A stretch of 64,000 nt of DNA. Source: Bradyrhizobium daqingense (GTDB lineage: Bacteria; Pseudomonadota; Alphaproteobacteria; Rhizobiales; Xanthobacteraceae). A program made the position numbers and the translations under genes. Below, piece by piece: positions 29,787-41,235 of the stretch. The notes below the pieces were generated by a model. The model was not told the origin of the DNA. It did no database searches and saw only the letters and a list, made by a program, of their open reading frames with translations. The stretch is taken from contig NZ_CP088014.1 of the NCBI RefSeq assembly GCF_021044685.1, positions 868,001-932,000 on the forward strand, written 5' to 3'. Position 1 is the first letter of the stretch. Each line of letters starts with the position of its first letter.

Positions 29787-31555
29787 CGACTTGCTCCTCC
29801 GGCCCTATGCACGCGGGACTCTACTTCACGGGGGGCGTCGGCCGGCTTCGATAGCGGTGTGACGGCGGATGGACGGAGAGGCAGGACTTTGCTGGGGGGT
29901 CCAAAGGCGAGTTGCATACCGTCTCTCAGCAGCAATACCGCATCCGCGATGGTCAGGAGGCGAGGCCTGTGCGTCACGATGACCAACGTTGCGCCGCGCG
30001 CCCTGACTTGCAAAGCCGCAGAGCAGAGCGCTTCCTCTCCATCTGGGTCAAGATTGGCATTTGGTTCGTCCAGCAGCAACAACTTGCGATCGCCGTAGAA
30101 CGCTCGCGCAAGGCCAATCCGCTGCCGCTGCCCCCCTGAAAGCTTGTTGCCGTCGCGGCCGATCTCGGTCTGATAGCCAGATTGCAGTGAGAGGATCATG
30201 TCGTGCGCTTGTGCAAGCATCGCCGCCGCGGTGATGTCTTCATCGCGCGCGCGTTCGTCGAATCCGGCGATCGCCTCAGCTACGGTACCGCCAACGAGCT
30301 GCACGTCTTGGGGAAGATATCCGACGAACCTACCGAGCTGATCGGCGTCCCAGTTATGGAGGGCGGCATGGTCCAGCCGTATCGTGCCGCTGCTCGGCAG
30401 CTCAAGGGCCGCCAGCAGCCGGAGCAGGGTCGATTTCCCGGCCCCCGTCGGGCCTATGACAACGACAATCTGCGAGGGGCGGCACTCGAAGTTTATGCCC
30501 GCGAGAATGGGGCGTTTGGCTCCGGCAGGCCGGTAGGCCACGCGCTCAACGACCAGCCTGCCGGACGGTACCGGGAGCAAGGTCTTTCTCTTTCGCGCCA
30601 ACACTGGCACCGCTACGGCCTGGACCTGGGTCCAGGCCTCCTGCGCGGAGGCGAGCGCGCGCCAGGCCGAGATCAAGCTTTCCATGGGTTGGAGAGTTCG
30701 CGCGACCAGAAGTGAACTCGCAATCAGGCTGCCCGACAACACCTCATTTTGCAGTACCAGCCAAGCGCCGGCTCCGATCGCGGCAATCTGCAGGATCATC
30801 CTGACCATGCGCGCGGCAGCGCCAATCGCATAGACACGTTCACTCGCCCTGACAACGGGCGACAGTGCTTGATCGTTGAGCCGCATGAACTCACGAACTG
30901 CGCCGAGGGTCCACCCCATCGCGCGCACGAGGCTGGCATGCCGGACGATCCCGTCCAGTGCGGCCTGCGTCCGCAGGGCGGCTCCCGACGCCTCGGCGGT
31001 TTCGACGCGCGCGATCCACCGGCTGATGATTCCCATCACCAGCAGGATCGCCGTCCCGACCAAAGCGATGGCGCCATACCAGACGTGGAGAAAGAATAGA
31101 ACGAGAATGAAGGCAGGCAGAAAAGGCGCGTCGATCAGCGTTGTAACGGTACCGCTTGACAGAAATGTCCTTAGCTCCCGAACCTTGACGAGATCGTGCG
31201 TCCCTCCATCGCCGCGACTTGCCGCGTCCACGATAGTGCCTTCGAGGACAATTGGAGCGACACACCGCTCGAACCCGACCGCGAACCGACTGAGGAGGCG
31301 GCTACGCAGGACATCGAATGCGGCGCTGAAGCCGAGAGCCGCTGCAGCGATCATCGTAAGGCCGACGAGCGTTTCGACGCTGCCGCTGCTAATCACCCGG
31401 TCGAACACCTCGATCGAATAGAGGGGGACGACCAGAAGCAGCAGGTTCACCGAGACGCTGAAGGCGAAGACCCACACGACTGCGGACCGCCCCGGAATCA
31501 ATCCGAGCAGCGATCTCTTACCAGCCGCTGGGCTTTCAGGCGGACGCAAGTACAT
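29783..31555 (-). CDS. Type I secretion permease/ATPase (PrtD-like ABC)
   Basis: 590 residues. Six-helix transmembrane domain (residues about 25-320, VVWVFAFSVSVNLLLLVVPL first). The ATPase domain has Walker A at 368-376 (GPTGAGKST), signature KLSGGQRQRIGLARA, Walker B LLLLDEPNANLD and the His switch VTHRPR. No N-terminal C39 peptidase domain is present, so it uses an uncleaved C-terminal signal as for RTX exporters. It is 88 bases downstream of the RTX gene, on the same strand. No tolC-like gene is nearby. Confidence 0.92.
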   Translation of the reverse strand: MYLRPPESPAAGKRSLLGLIPGRSAVVWVFAFSVSVNLLLLVVPLYSIEVFDRVISSGSVETLVGLTMIAAAALGFSAAFDVLRSRLLSRFAVGFERCVAPIVLEGTIVDAASRGDGGTHDLVKVRELRTFLSSGTVTTLIDAPFLPAFILVLFFLHVWYGAIALVGTAILLVMGIISRWIARVETAEASGAALRTQAALDGIVRHASLVRAMGWTLGAVREFMRLNDQALSPVVRASERVYAIGAAARMVRMILQIAAIGAGAWLVLQNEVLSGSLIASSLLVARTLQPMESLISAWRALASAQEAWTQVQAVAVPVLARKRKTLLPVPSGRLVVERVAYRPAGAKRPILAGINFECRPSQIVVVIGPTGAGKSTLLRLLAALELPSSGTIRLDHAALHNWDADQLGRFVGYLPQDVQLVGGTVAEAIAGFDERARDEDITAAAMLAQAHDMILSLQSGYQTEIGRDGNKLSGGQRQRIGLARAFYGDRKLLLLDEPNANLDPDGEEALCSAALQVRARGATLVIVTHRPRLLTIADAVLLLRDGMQLAFGPPSKVLPLRPSAVTPLSKPADAPREVESRVHRAGGASR

Positions 31556-31642
31556 GACCGGCAGGCAATTTACGGACTGACGAGTACAGATTTCAGAAAT
31601 GCAACAGCGGGGCGGACCAGCGGCCGCCCCGCCAAACAGGTC

Positions 31643-32890
31643 TCACACGACTTCGATGACCGTGGCTCCAGCGGCCACATTGATGTCATCGATCGTCTCG
31701 AATGGCGTCGCGCCTCCCGTGACGCCATCGAGTTGGATGGTTCCGAAGCCGAAGTCGAGCACAGTATTGGTGCCATCATCGCTGACCACGACCGTACTTG
31801 GATCGAATCCTGGTGCAGCATCGACCTGGATCAGGTCCCCGTCGGTGAGACTGAAGTCCGTTATCTCGTCGTCACCGAAGTTGGTGGCGGTGTCGTCACC
31901 GAAACTGAAGATGTCGGCACCTGCACCGCCGGTCAAGACGTCGTCTCCCGTCCCGCCATCGAGGACGTCGTTGCCATTACCACCATCCAGCTCGTCATCG
32001 CCTGCTTCCCCGGCAAGCGTATCGTTGCCATTTCCGCCCGCTAGCGTGTCGGCTCCGTCTCCGCCGTTTAGGGTATCGTTGTTGTCACCGCCAGCAAGCG
32101 TATCGTCGCCCGCGTCGCCGTTCAGCGTATCATTGCCCGTGCCGCCATCGAGATCGTCTGCGCCATCACCACCATTCATGGTGTCGTCGCCGGCGCCACC
32201 CAACATGGTGTCATCTCCGGCGTCGCCATTCATGGTGTCGTTGCCCGCATCGCCGTTCAGCGTGTCATTACCGGCGCCGCCATTCAAAACGTCGTCGTCG
32301 GCACCGCCGTTCAGCGTGTCGTTTCCAAGACCACCGTTCAGCGTGTCGTTGCCTTCATCACCGTTGATGACATCGTCGCCGAGGCCGCCGTTCAATGTGT
32401 CGTTTCCGAGGCCGCCGTGCAGCGTGTCGCTGCCCGCATCGCCATTCAGCGTATCATTGCCTGCATCTCCCCAAAGAGTGTCCGCTCCGGCACCGCCGTG
32501 GACGACATCATCGTCATCTCCGCCGTGGATCGAGTCGGCGCCCGCGTCACCGTAGAGCTGATCGTTACCCAGGCCGCCATCGATCGTATCGTTGCCTGCG
32601 TTGCCGTGGATCGTGTCCAGACCAGCATCGCCCGAAAGATCGTCGTCGCCCGCACCGCCGTTGATGGCATCGTCACCGTCGCCCCCGGCGATCGTATCAA
32701 CACCGGCATTACCATTCAGAGTATCGTTGCCAGCGCCGCCATCGATATCGTCGTCACCCGCGCCGCCGTTCACAACGTCGTTGCCGTCCAGCCCGGTGAT
32801 CGTATCATTGCCTGCCAACCCGTTGATCTGGTCGTCAGCTGCCGTTCCAGGAAGGGTATCGTCGCCTGCCGTTCCGTTGATGAGTGCCAT
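31643..32890 (-). CDS. RTX calcium-binding protein, predicted T1SS substrate
   Basis: 415 residues from ATG 32890, which follows a strong aaggagcgga ribosome binding site. Residues 5-328 are 36 uninterrupted nonapeptides of the RTX type (consensus NGGAGNDTL). No enzyme domain is present. The last 87 residues hold the usual post-repeat region ([15 protein letters not shown]) and a hydrophobic tail ([10 protein letters not shown]) fitting a type I secretion signal. It should fold into a calcium beta-roll outside the cell. The frame is open to 33055, and an upstream in-frame ATG at 32980 would add 30 residues. The antisense strand is also open as a by-product of the repeats. Confidence 0.9.
   Translation of the reverse strand: MALINGTAGDDTLPGTAADDQINGLAGNDTITGLDGNDVVNGGAGDDDIDGGAGNDTLNGNAGVDTIAGGDGDDAINGGAGDDDLSGDAGLDTIHGNAGNDTIDGGLGNDQLYGDAGADSIHGGDDDDVVHGGAGADTLWGDAGNDTLNGDAGSDTLHGGLGNDTLNGGLGDDVINGDEGNDTLNGGLGNDTLNGGADDDVLNGGAGNDTLNGDAGNDTMNGDAGDDTMLGGAGDDTMNGGDGADDLDGGTGNDTLNGDAGDDTLAGGDNNDTLNGGDGADTLAGGNGNDTLAGEAGDDELDGGNGNDVLDGGTGDDVLTGGAGADIFSFGDDTATNFGDDEITDFSLTDGDLIQVDAAPGFDPSTVVVSDDGTNTVLDFGFGTIQLDGVTGGATPFETIDDINVAAGATVIEVV
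31907..32878 (-). repeat. 36-copy 27-bp coding tandem repeat
   Basis: Degenerate 27-base units each encoding one RTX nonapeptide. It is coding, contiguous and without spacers, so not a CRISPR array. Confidence 0.85.
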
Positions 32891-33267
32891 GACTTCCGCT
32901 CCTTGATCCAAGATTTCCGTGATGCGGGTAGGCTTGCCTCCAACGAGGGACGTGGTGCCCTTCTGTGTGAAGACACCCATCGTCCTGTTGCACAGTTCGA
33001 GCAAAGCAACCTTGGCTGAAAATTGAGCAGCGTCGCAATCCCCATTTGGGGACAAAAAGAGTCAACGAATGGAAGCTGAGTAGGCGGCCACGACAGCGGG
33101 TGGTGCGACCAATCGATCCTTCGGGAACGTATTGGAACTGGCTTCGGTGCATGTGTCGGGGGTTACGCGACCACCGGTCTCGCACGGAATGGCGAACCGG
33201 CGGCTCGAGGCGAACCGCTCGCCGATCAGCGTGCGTCCATCACGTGAATACGACGGGGCGCTCCCGT
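32891..33267. other. Upstream region of the RTX operon, no gene seen
   Basis: 377 bases between the RTX start and the DUF1330 stop. Apart from the inverted repeat and -35-like hexamer at 33040-33065, nothing is recognised. Confidence 0.5.
33040..33065 (-). promoter_or_regulatory. Possible RTX-operon promoter or operator
   Basis: On the minus strand TTGACT (33065-33060) is followed by a CCCC-AAAT-GGGG inverted repeat (33051-33040), about 150 bases upstream of the RTX start. A -10 hexamer is not clear, so a regulator such as the neighbouring LuxR-type protein may be needed. Speculative. Confidence 0.25.
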
Positions 33268-33573
33268 CTACGACGGCTGCGGGCCGTCATAGCCCTCGAT
33301 GATGATGAGGTCGGCGACGGAGTGCGGCTGGCGCACCTTGATGTTGGCCTGGTATTCCGGCGAGTTGTAGCAGGCGAGCGCGGTCTCGTAGTCCGGGAAT
33401 TCGATCACGACATTGCGGGTACGGCTGGCACCTTCGACAGTGGTGAACTTGCCGGCCCGCACGACGAAGCGGCCGCCCCATTTCTTGAAGATCTGGCCGT
33501 TGGCGACGGCATAGGGCTTATAGCCCTCGTCATTGCTCACATCGACGCGTCCGATCCAGTAACCTTTTGCCAT
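33268..33573 (-). CDS. DUF1330 family protein
   Basis: 101 residues, with the whole DUF1330 ferredoxin-like fold: MAKGYWIGRVDVSNDEGYKP, GGRFVVRAGKFTTVEGASRT, RNVVIEFPDYETALACYNSP and EYQANIKVR. Function unknown. It lies 23 bases after pyrF on the same strand and is likely co-transcribed with it. Confidence 0.88.
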   Translation of the reverse strand: MAKGYWIGRVDVSNDEGYKPYAVANGQIFKKWGGRFVVRAGKFTTVEGASRTRNVVIEFPDYETALACYNSPEYQANIKVRQPHSVADLIIIEGYDGPQPS

Positions 33574-33596
33574 CGTCGTTCTCCCTGTGTTGTTGA

Positions 33597-34307
33597 TCAG
33601 CCGAGCGCCTGAGCGACCTCGGCCTGGATGGATTCAGCGATCGCCTTGGGGTCCGCGGCTTCCACCACCGGCCGTCCGACGACGAGATAATCGGCGCCGG
33701 CACTGATGGCACGGCCCGGCGTCATGATGCGCTTCTGGTCGCCGCTGGCCGAGCCCGCCGGCCGGATGCCGGGCGTGACGAGACGCATCTGGTGGCCGAC
33801 GATCTTGCGCAGGCTGCCGACTTCTTCCGGCGACGAGACGAGCCCGTCGATGCCGAGCACCTGTGCCTGCTGCGCCCGCGCCTCGACCAGCTCGGAGACG
33901 CCGAGCCGGTAGCCGGCTGCGTGCAGATCGTCGTCGTTGTAGGAGGTCAGCACGGTGACGGCGAGAATCTTCAGGCTGGCGCTGCCACGCCCTTCGACGG
34001 CGCCCTTCATGGTCTGCGGATAGGCGTGCACCGTGACGAAGGTTGCGCCAAGCTTGGCGACACTCTCCACACCACGCGTGACCGTGTTGCCGATGTCATG
34101 CATCTTGAGATCGGCGAAGATTTTCTTGCCCTTGTCGGCGAGCTTGCCGATCAGCGGAAGGCCGCCGGCATAGGCGAGCTGATAGCCGATCTTGTAGAAC
34201 GTGACGCTGTCGCCGAGCCTGCCGACCATTGCTTCCGCGGCATCGACGCTCGGCACGTCGAGCGCAACGATCAGGCGGTCCTTCGGGGCGATCTCGGCTG
34301 GCGTCAT
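33597..34307 (-). CDS. pyrF: Orotidine 5'-phosphate decarboxylase
   Basis: 236 residues. Catalytic motif [13 protein letters not shown] (D-x-K-x-x-D) with the first Lys in [10 protein letters not shown], and the phosphate-binding [20 protein letters not shown] and DYLVVGRPV. It makes UMP in the last step of pyrimidine synthesis. The FMN-reductase gene is immediately upstream on the same strand (6 bases). Confidence 0.96.
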   Translation of the reverse strand: MTPAEIAPKDRLIVALDVPSVDAAEAMVGRLGDSVTFYKIGYQLAYAGGLPLIGKLADKGKKIFADLKMHDIGNTVTRGVESVAKLGATFVTVHAYPQTMKGAVEGRGSASLKILAVTVLTSYNDDDLHAAGYRLGVSELVEARAQQAQVLGIDGLVSSPEEVGSLRKIVGHQMRLVTPGIRPAGSASGDQKRIMTPGRAISAGADYLVVGRPVVEAADPKAIAESIQAEVAQALG

Positions 34308-34313
34308 GTCACC

Positions 34314-34892
34314 TCACATCATGCGTTGGGAAACGTCGATCAACTGTCGCACCAGCTCTTTCAACGCGGCGATATCGGCCTCGTTCTTGAGCCTGTCCAT
34401 ATCGTCATAGGCCTGGTCGGCAAAGGCCAGCGTGAGCTGGCTCGGGATCACATTGGCGTGGCAGGAGGTCAGGATCAGGCGCAACGCCTGGAGCGCGCGG
34501 GCGGTGCCAAGCCGGCTCTGCGAGGCGCCGGCGAGCGCGAAGGGGCGATTGCGGAAGACATCGCCGCGCGCCTCGTGCAGCTCGTGCACGCGGCTGACCC
34601 AGTCGATGGCGTTCTTCAGCAGCGGCGGCACCGAGGCGTTGTATTCCGGCGTGACGAACAGCACGCCGTGATGCGCGCCGATCATGCGCTTGAGATTGAT
34701 GGCGTGCTTGGGCACGCCGGACTTGGCCTGGAGATCGCCGTCATAGATCGGCAGCGGGAAATCGGCGAGCGAGATACGGGTGACGTCGACGCCGGCCTGG
34801 GCGAATTCATAGGCCGCGACCGCCGCCAGCCTCGCATTGTGCGAGCCGGTGCGCAGCGAGCCGGGAATGACCAGGATCTTGGGAGCTGACAT
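34314..34892 (-). CDS. NADPH-dependent FMN reductase family protein
   Basis: 192 residues from ATG 34892. Flavodoxin-like fold: KILVIPGSLRTGSHNARLAA (phosphate loop), YDGDLQAKSGVPKHAINLKR, and GVLFVTPEYNASVPPLLKNA, the signature EYN motif of this family. It uses NAD(P)H to reduce FMN, quinones or other small acceptors. Between pmtA-like and pyrF on the minus strand. Confidence 0.88.
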   Translation of the reverse strand: MSAPKILVIPGSLRTGSHNARLAAVAAYEFAQAGVDVTRISLADFPLPIYDGDLQAKSGVPKHAINLKRMIGAHHGVLFVTPEYNASVPPLLKNAIDWVSRVHELHEARGDVFRNRPFALAGASQSRLGTARALQALRLILTSCHANVIPSQLTLAFADQAYDDMDRLKNEADIAALKELVRQLIDVSQRMM

Positions 34893-34949
34893 CCAATCCA
34901 ATGCGTTCGGCGAAACGAGCCCGCCGCGCAAAGAGAGATGCCGGCGGAA

Positions 34950-35549
34950 TTAGTCCTTGCGATACACCCAGACGCGGGCCGGCGGAAGGTTCATCCAGAT
35001 CCGTTCCGAGGCCTCTGTGGACACGCCGTGCAGCGATTTCGGGATCGGCGGCACCACCGCGTAGGTGAACTGGATGAAAGGCGCGCCAGGCGCCAGCGCC
35101 GTGAAGGCGTCGCGGATGAGCCGCAGCCGGGTCAGCATCGGCTTCGTGACGAGTGGCAGGCCGGAGACGACGGCGGAGGCCGGCGCGCTCAGCACATTCC
35201 ACAGCGTGTCGCGCAGGCGATAGGCATCGCCCTGCACCACCTTGGCTTGCGGATAGCGGTCGCGCAGCAGCGCACAGAAGCCGGGATTGTACTCGACGAG
35301 GACGAGACGCTTCTGGTCGACGCCGCGCTCGATCAGGGCCGAGGTGATGGCGCCGGTGCCGGGTCCGAGCTCGACCACGGGGGCGTCCGAGTCGATATCG
35401 ACGTAATGGGCCATGGTCCGGGCCAGGAGCTTGCCTGACGGCATCACCGCGCCCATGTGCAGCGGCTTTTCGATCCACGACCGGAGAAACCGCACCTCGT
35501 CATCAAGACGAGGCTTCTTCAACGCACGCGCGGACGATGGCAAGGGCAT
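34950..35549 (-). CDS. pmtA: Phospholipid N-methyltransferase-like SAM methyltransferase
   Basis: 199 residues, the size of the Sinorhizobium-type PmtA. SAM-binding motif PVVELGPGTGAITSALIERG, an N-terminal FLRSWIEKPLHMGAVMPSGK segment typical of PmtA and of KsgA-like enzymes, then SGLPLVTKPMLTRLRLIRDA and QFTYAVVPPIP. It probably methylates phosphatidylethanolamine towards phosphatidylcholine at the membrane. Bradyrhizobium carries several Pmt enzymes, so the substrate step is not certain. Confidence 0.7.
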   Translation of the reverse strand: MPLPSSARALKKPRLDDEVRFLRSWIEKPLHMGAVMPSGKLLARTMAHYVDIDSDAPVVELGPGTGAITSALIERGVDQKRLVLVEYNPGFCALLRDRYPQAKVVQGDAYRLRDTLWNVLSAPASAVVSGLPLVTKPMLTRLRLIRDAFTALAPGAPFIQFTYAVVPPIPKSLHGVSTEASERIWMNLPPARVWVYRKD

Positions 35550-35635
35550 GTCAGGACCGGACGGGACCGCGGGAGCGGCGTGTCAGAAAATGGTCATAAA
35601 GACGTATAGGCCGAAGGCGGCACGGTCAAGACGGG

Positions 35636-36763
35636 TCAACTCGCCCGATTACCGAAGAAATCCTTGACCTTGGCGAAGAAGCCTTCGGATTCCGGCTGGG
35701 TGTTGCCGGAAGAGAGCTTGTCGAACTCGGCCAGCAATTCCTGCTGTTTCTTGGTGAGGTTCTGCGGGGTCTCGACCACGACCTGGACGTACATGTCGCC
35801 CATCTGGCGCGAGCGCAGCACCGGCATGCCTTTTGATGCGATGCGGAATCGACGGCCCGACTGGGTTCCGGCCGGCACCTTCACCTTGGTCTTGGTCTTC
35901 TCGATGGTCGGCACCTCGAATTCGCCGCCGAGGGCGGCCGTCACCATCGAGATCGGCACGCGACAATGCAAATCCGCTCCGTCGCGCTGGAAGAACTGGT
36001 GCTGGGCCAGCGACAGGAAGATGTAGAGGTCGCCGGGCGGGCCGCCACGGACCCCGGCCTCGCCCTCGCCGGCGAGCCTGATCCGTGTGCCGTCCTCGAC
36101 GCCCTGCGGAATGTTGACCGACAAAGTGCGCTCGCGGGTGACCCGGCCCTGGCCCGAGCAGGACGGGCAGGCGTCCTCGATCATCTGACCGCGGCCCTGG
36201 CAGCCGGGACAGGTGCGCTCGAGCGTGAAGAAACCCTGCGACTGCCGCACGCGGCCGGCGCCGCCGCAGGTCGAGCAGGTCTTCGGCTTGGTACCGGCCT
36301 TGGCGCCGATGCCCGAGCAGGCCTCGCAGGTGACCGAGACCGGGATCTCGATCTGCGCGGTCTTGCCGCTGAAGGCTTCCTCGAGCGTGATTTCCATGTT
36401 GTAGCGCAGGTCGGCGCCACGCTCGCGGCCGCCGCGGCCGCGCTGTCCGGCCATGCCGAACAGGTCTTCGAAAATGTCGGAGAAAGAGGAGGCGAAGCCC
36501 GCGCCGAAGCCGGCGCCACCGCCGCCCTGCTCGAAGGCGGCGTGGCCGTAACGGTCATAGGCCGCGCGCTTGTCCCTGTCTTTCAGGACCTCGTAGGCCT
36601 CGTTGATTTCCTTGAACTTGACTTCGCTGGTCTCATCCCCGGGATTGCGGTCGGGATGGAATTTCATCGCCAGCTTGCGGAACGACGATTTCAGCTTGCC
36701 TTCGTCGGCATCGCGTTCGACTTCGAGGGTCTCGTAGTAGCAGCGCTTGGTGGACGTGGACAT
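35636..36763 (-). CDS. dnaJ: Chaperone DnaJ
   Basis: 375 residues, type I DnaJ. J-domain with HPD ([20 protein letters not shown]), Gly/Phe-rich region ([20 protein letters not shown]), and zinc-finger repeats [24 protein letters not shown] and CPSCSGQG. The C-terminal substrate-binding domains then follow. Co-chaperone stimulating DnaK ATPase. The gene lies 242 bases downstream of dnaK with small GC hairpins between (near 36833 and 36934), which could set the dnaK:dnaJ ratio. Confidence 0.97.
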   Translation of the reverse strand: MSTSTKRCYYETLEVERDADEGKLKSSFRKLAMKFHPDRNPGDETSEVKFKEINEAYEVLKDRDKRAAYDRYGHAAFEQGGGGAGFGAGFASSFSDIFEDLFGMAGQRGRGGRERGADLRYNMEITLEEAFSGKTAQIEIPVSVTCEACSGIGAKAGTKPKTCSTCGGAGRVRQSQGFFTLERTCPGCQGRGQMIEDACPSCSGQGRVTRERTLSVNIPQGVEDGTRIRLAGEGEAGVRGGPPGDLYIFLSLAQHQFFQRDGADLHCRVPISMVTAALGGEFEVPTIEKTKTKVKVPAGTQSGRRFRIASKGMPVLRSRQMGDMYVQVVVETPQNLTKKQQELLAEFDKLSSGNTQPESEGFFAKVKDFFGNRAS

Positions 36764-37005
36764 GATGAGCTCGGTCTATCCAATCGCGAAACAAGTCGGA
36801 GCGAAACGATGCCGCTGCGCAACGACATAATCCTTCCGCCTCTTGGCGGAAGAGGGCACGGCGACGTTCGGCATAACGGCTGGGAATTGATCGATCGTAA
36901 CGGGCATCGGGCCCGCCCTTCCCGACACGACGGCCTCCCCCGCGAGGGAGGAGGCCTTTGGTGCGTGTGGGGTCCAAGCCGCCCGCATGATCACCCTCTC
37001 GGGGC

Positions 37006-38907
<1,902 letters not shown>

Positions 38908-39009
38908 GGTCCTGATATCCTTCTTTTTGCGGCAGGTTGGCTGGGCCCAGAAGGCACCCAAACCGAAACCCCCTAAGATCAAACATCCGCGATATTGCGA
39001 TGATTGAGG

Positions 39010-39040
39010 CTCATATAGGAGGGGGGGAGGGGCCCGCAAG
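39010..39040 (-). promoter_or_regulatory. RpoH (heat-shock) promoter of dnaK
   Basis: On the minus strand CTTG (39040-39037) is separated by 17 bases from CCTATATGAG (39019-39010). This fits the alphaproteobacterial heat-shock consensus CTTG-N17/18-CYTATNTNNG with no mismatch. The leader to the dnaK ATG is about 95 bases. Confidence 0.75.
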
Positions 39041-39300
39041 GACCGAAGCAACGTTTCTGCCGTGAAAACATTGGGTTTTGGAGCACCATATCCGGGCTCC
39101 AACGGCCTTGCGGGAGAGGAATTATTAACGGGTCCGGGCCTCGGCAAGTCCCGCCTCGGCCATCTGCCCCACCCTGTTACGGCAGGGCCAAACCCGTTAA
39201 AGGCGGACCGGCCGGGCAGCCCCACCACGCTGCTCCGCGCGACAAAGCGGCCCGGTCTACGACCATCGAACGGCCTCAATGTGAACCAATCAGAGTGCCC
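39041..39300. other. dnaK to secreted-protein intergenic region with long inverted repeat
   Basis: Contains arms ttaacgggtccgggcc (39125-39140) and ggccaaacccgttaa (39186-39200), with a 45-base G/C-rich loop. No gene seen. It could be a repeat or a structured RNA. Confidence 0.4.
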
Positions 39301-40242
39301 ATGAAGCTGATCCGCCCCCTCGCCGCGCTCGCCCTCCTCATTGCCTCCGCGTTTCCGGGGCTTGCTGCCGACGCCGTCTACCCGCCCGGCCTGCGCCTTG
39401 GCATGGTGCCGCTGGTCGGTCTCAATACGGCAAAAACTTTTCCGGGTTTCGAGAGCGAGGACGGCGGCGTCAAGGTGCTGATCACCGAGCTGCCCCCGGC
39501 CGCCTATGGCGAGGTCGTGAGCGCCTTCAACTCCAATCCGGCGGGCGCCAATGGCGTCAAGCAGGACAAGATCGAGACGCCTGCGGGCCTCGCTTATTTC
39601 ACCACCGAAAGCGGCAAGGCCGGCGAGACCCCGGTGCGGCGCTATTCGATGATCGTGCCGGGCGCCGGCTTCTCCGGCTATGTCGCGGTGCAGATCCCGG
39701 AGAATGCCACCAAGATCTACACCGATGAGGCGGTGCGCCAGATGTTTGCGAGCACCGTGACCCGCAAGCAGGTCTCGGCCGAAGAGCAGATCGGGCTGAT
39801 GCCGTTCAAGATCACCGATCTCGCCGAGTTCAAGGACATCCGCACGCTGGCGCCGGGCTCGAGCATCATCCTGGCCGACGGCGACGAGAGCACGGGCTAC
39901 GAGTCGAAACCGTTCATGATCCTCGGGCTGATCGGCGCCACCCCGCAAGCCGCCGACGATCGCGCCCGCTTCGCCCAGGAGGCGGCGCTCCAGATTCCCG
40001 GCGTGCGCGAGTCGCGCGTCACCATGTCCGAGCCGATCCGCATCAACGGCCAGCAGGGTTTCGAGACCCGGATCGACGGCGTCAGCGGCAAGGACAAGGT
40101 TCCGGTGACCGTGGTGCAGTGGATCCGCTTCTCGAGCGGCGGCGCCTCGCTGCGCATCATCGCCAGCGCCCCGCGCGACCAGTGGCTGCCCGCCTTCGCA
40201 CGCTTCCGCGCCGTGCGGGATGGGATTCAGCCGAAGGGGTAG
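39301..40242 (+). CDS. Exported protein of unknown function
   Basis: 313 residues from ATG 39301. Clear signal peptide ([20 protein letters not shown], cleavage near LAADA). The mature protein reads [20 protein letters not shown] and [20 protein letters not shown] near its start, then a region with [20 protein letters not shown] and [21 protein letters not shown] recognise no catalytic motif. Predicted periplasmic. Divergent from dnaK. Confidence 0.75.
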   Translation: MKLIRPLAALALLIASAFPGLAADAVYPPGLRLGMVPLVGLNTAKTFPGFESEDGGVKVLITELPPAAYGEVVSAFNSNPAGANGVKQDKIETPAGLAYFTTESGKAGETPVRRYSMIVPGAGFSGYVAVQIPENATKIYTDEAVRQMFASTVTRKQVSAEEQIGLMPFKITDLAEFKDIRTLAPGSSIILADGDESTGYESKPFMILGLIGATPQAADDRARFAQEAALQIPGVRESRVTMSEPIRINGQQGFETRIDGVSGKDKVPVTVVQWIRFSSGGASLRIIASAPRDQWLPAFARFRAVRDGIQPKG

Positions 40243-40364
40243 GCCGAGCCGCTTCAACACTCGCTGTCGGCCGGCCCAGCGCAACCCCTCACCAAGACCG
40301 GCTGCATTTTCGGGCTTCTGTTCGTATACTTCCCCAATTAGATCATCCCAAGGGGAGGCGAACG

Positions 40365-41087
40365 ATGCTTGATCGGCGACAAATCCTGGCGATGCTTGGA
40401 ACGACGGCGCTGGTGACTCTCGCGCCCACGGCGATGCTAGCAGCTTCATCGATCAAGCCGGATGAGGCGTCCGCGCTGCTCGTGATCGACGTGCAGAACT
40501 GCTTCCTGCCCGGCGGGAGCCTCGCGGTGAAGGACGGCGAGCAGGTGGTGCCCGTCATCAACAAGATCGCGAAAGCGTTCGCCAACGTGGTGCTGACGCA
40601 GGACTGGCACACGCCCGGCCACGTCTCGTTTGCGTCAACGCATTCCGGCAAGAAACCGTTCGAGACCGTCGATCTTCCCTACGGCAAGCAGGTGCTGTGG
40701 CCGGACCATTGCGTGCAAGGCACCGAGGGCGCCGCGCTGTCGAAGGACCTTGCGATCCCGCATGCCGAGCTCATCATCCGCAAGGGCTTTCACAAGAACG
40801 TCGACAGCTACTCGGCCTTCCTCGAAGCCGACGGCAAGACCTCGACGGGCCTTGCCGGCTATCTAAAGGGGCGCAAGATCAAGCGCGTCTTCGTCGCAGG
40901 GCTGGCGACGGATTTCTGCGTGGCCTGGACGGCGCTCGACGCGCGCAAGGCGGGCTTCGAGGTCTATGTGGTGGAGGACGCCTGCCGCGGCATCGACACG
41001 CAGGGCTCGCTGGCAAAGGCCTGGGCCGATATGGCCAAGGCCGGCGTGAAGCGGATTCAGTCGGGTGATATCGCCGTGAGCGCTTAG
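40365..41087 (+). CDS. pncA: Nicotinamidase/pyrazinamidase with an export signal
   Basis: 240 residues from ATG 40365. Isochorismatase-fold nicotinamidase: catalytic Asp in [18 protein letters not shown], metal-site D-W-H in [15 protein letters not shown], the Lys in [16 protein letters not shown], and catalytic Cys in [15 protein letters not shown]. The first 27 residues ([20 protein letters not shown]) look like a twin-arginine signal, unlike cytoplasmic PncA. It converts nicotinamide to nicotinate for NAD salvage, here perhaps in the periplasm. Confidence 0.88.
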   Translation: MLDRRQILAMLGTTALVTLAPTAMLAASSIKPDEASALLVIDVQNCFLPGGSLAVKDGEQVVPVINKIAKAFANVVLTQDWHTPGHVSFASTHSGKKPFETVDLPYGKQVLWPDHCVQGTEGAALSKDLAIPHAELIIRKGFHKNVDSYSAFLEADGKTSTGLAGYLKGRKIKRVFVAGLATDFCVAWTALDARKAGFEVYVVEDACRGIDTQGSLAKAWADMAKAGVKRIQSGDIAVSA

Positions 41088-41108
41088 GCGGCACGCTCAA
41101 CCGCCAAA

Positions 41109-41228
41109 CCCTCATCCTGAGGAGCGCGCGACTTCGCGCGCGTCTCGAAGGATGAAGGCCCCGCCGTTACATCTTGGCCTGCATGGTTCGAGACGCCGCG
41201 CAAAGGCGCGGCTCCTCACCATGAGGGT
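41109..41228 (+). repeat. Inverted repeat ccctcatcctgaggagc
   Basis: ccctcatcctgaggagcgcg at the left and cgcggctcctcaccatgagg at the right are inverted, with inner arms cgcgcgtctcgaa / ttcgagacgccgcg. Non-coding, between convergent pncA and grpE. Confidence 0.8.
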
Positions 41229-41235
41229 CTGAGAC

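Noticed and set aside
31599..32555. Plus-strand ORF with Ser/Pro repeats
   Set aside because: Mirror image of the RTX nonapeptide repeats; low complexity only.
31907..32878. Possible CRISPR array (27-base periodicity)
   Set aside because: Units are contiguous without spacers and encode RTX nonapeptides.
38908..40449. N-terminal extension of the dnaK frame to 1147 residues
   Set aside because: DnaK begins exactly at ATG 38907 and the extension covers the plus-strand secreted-protein gene.
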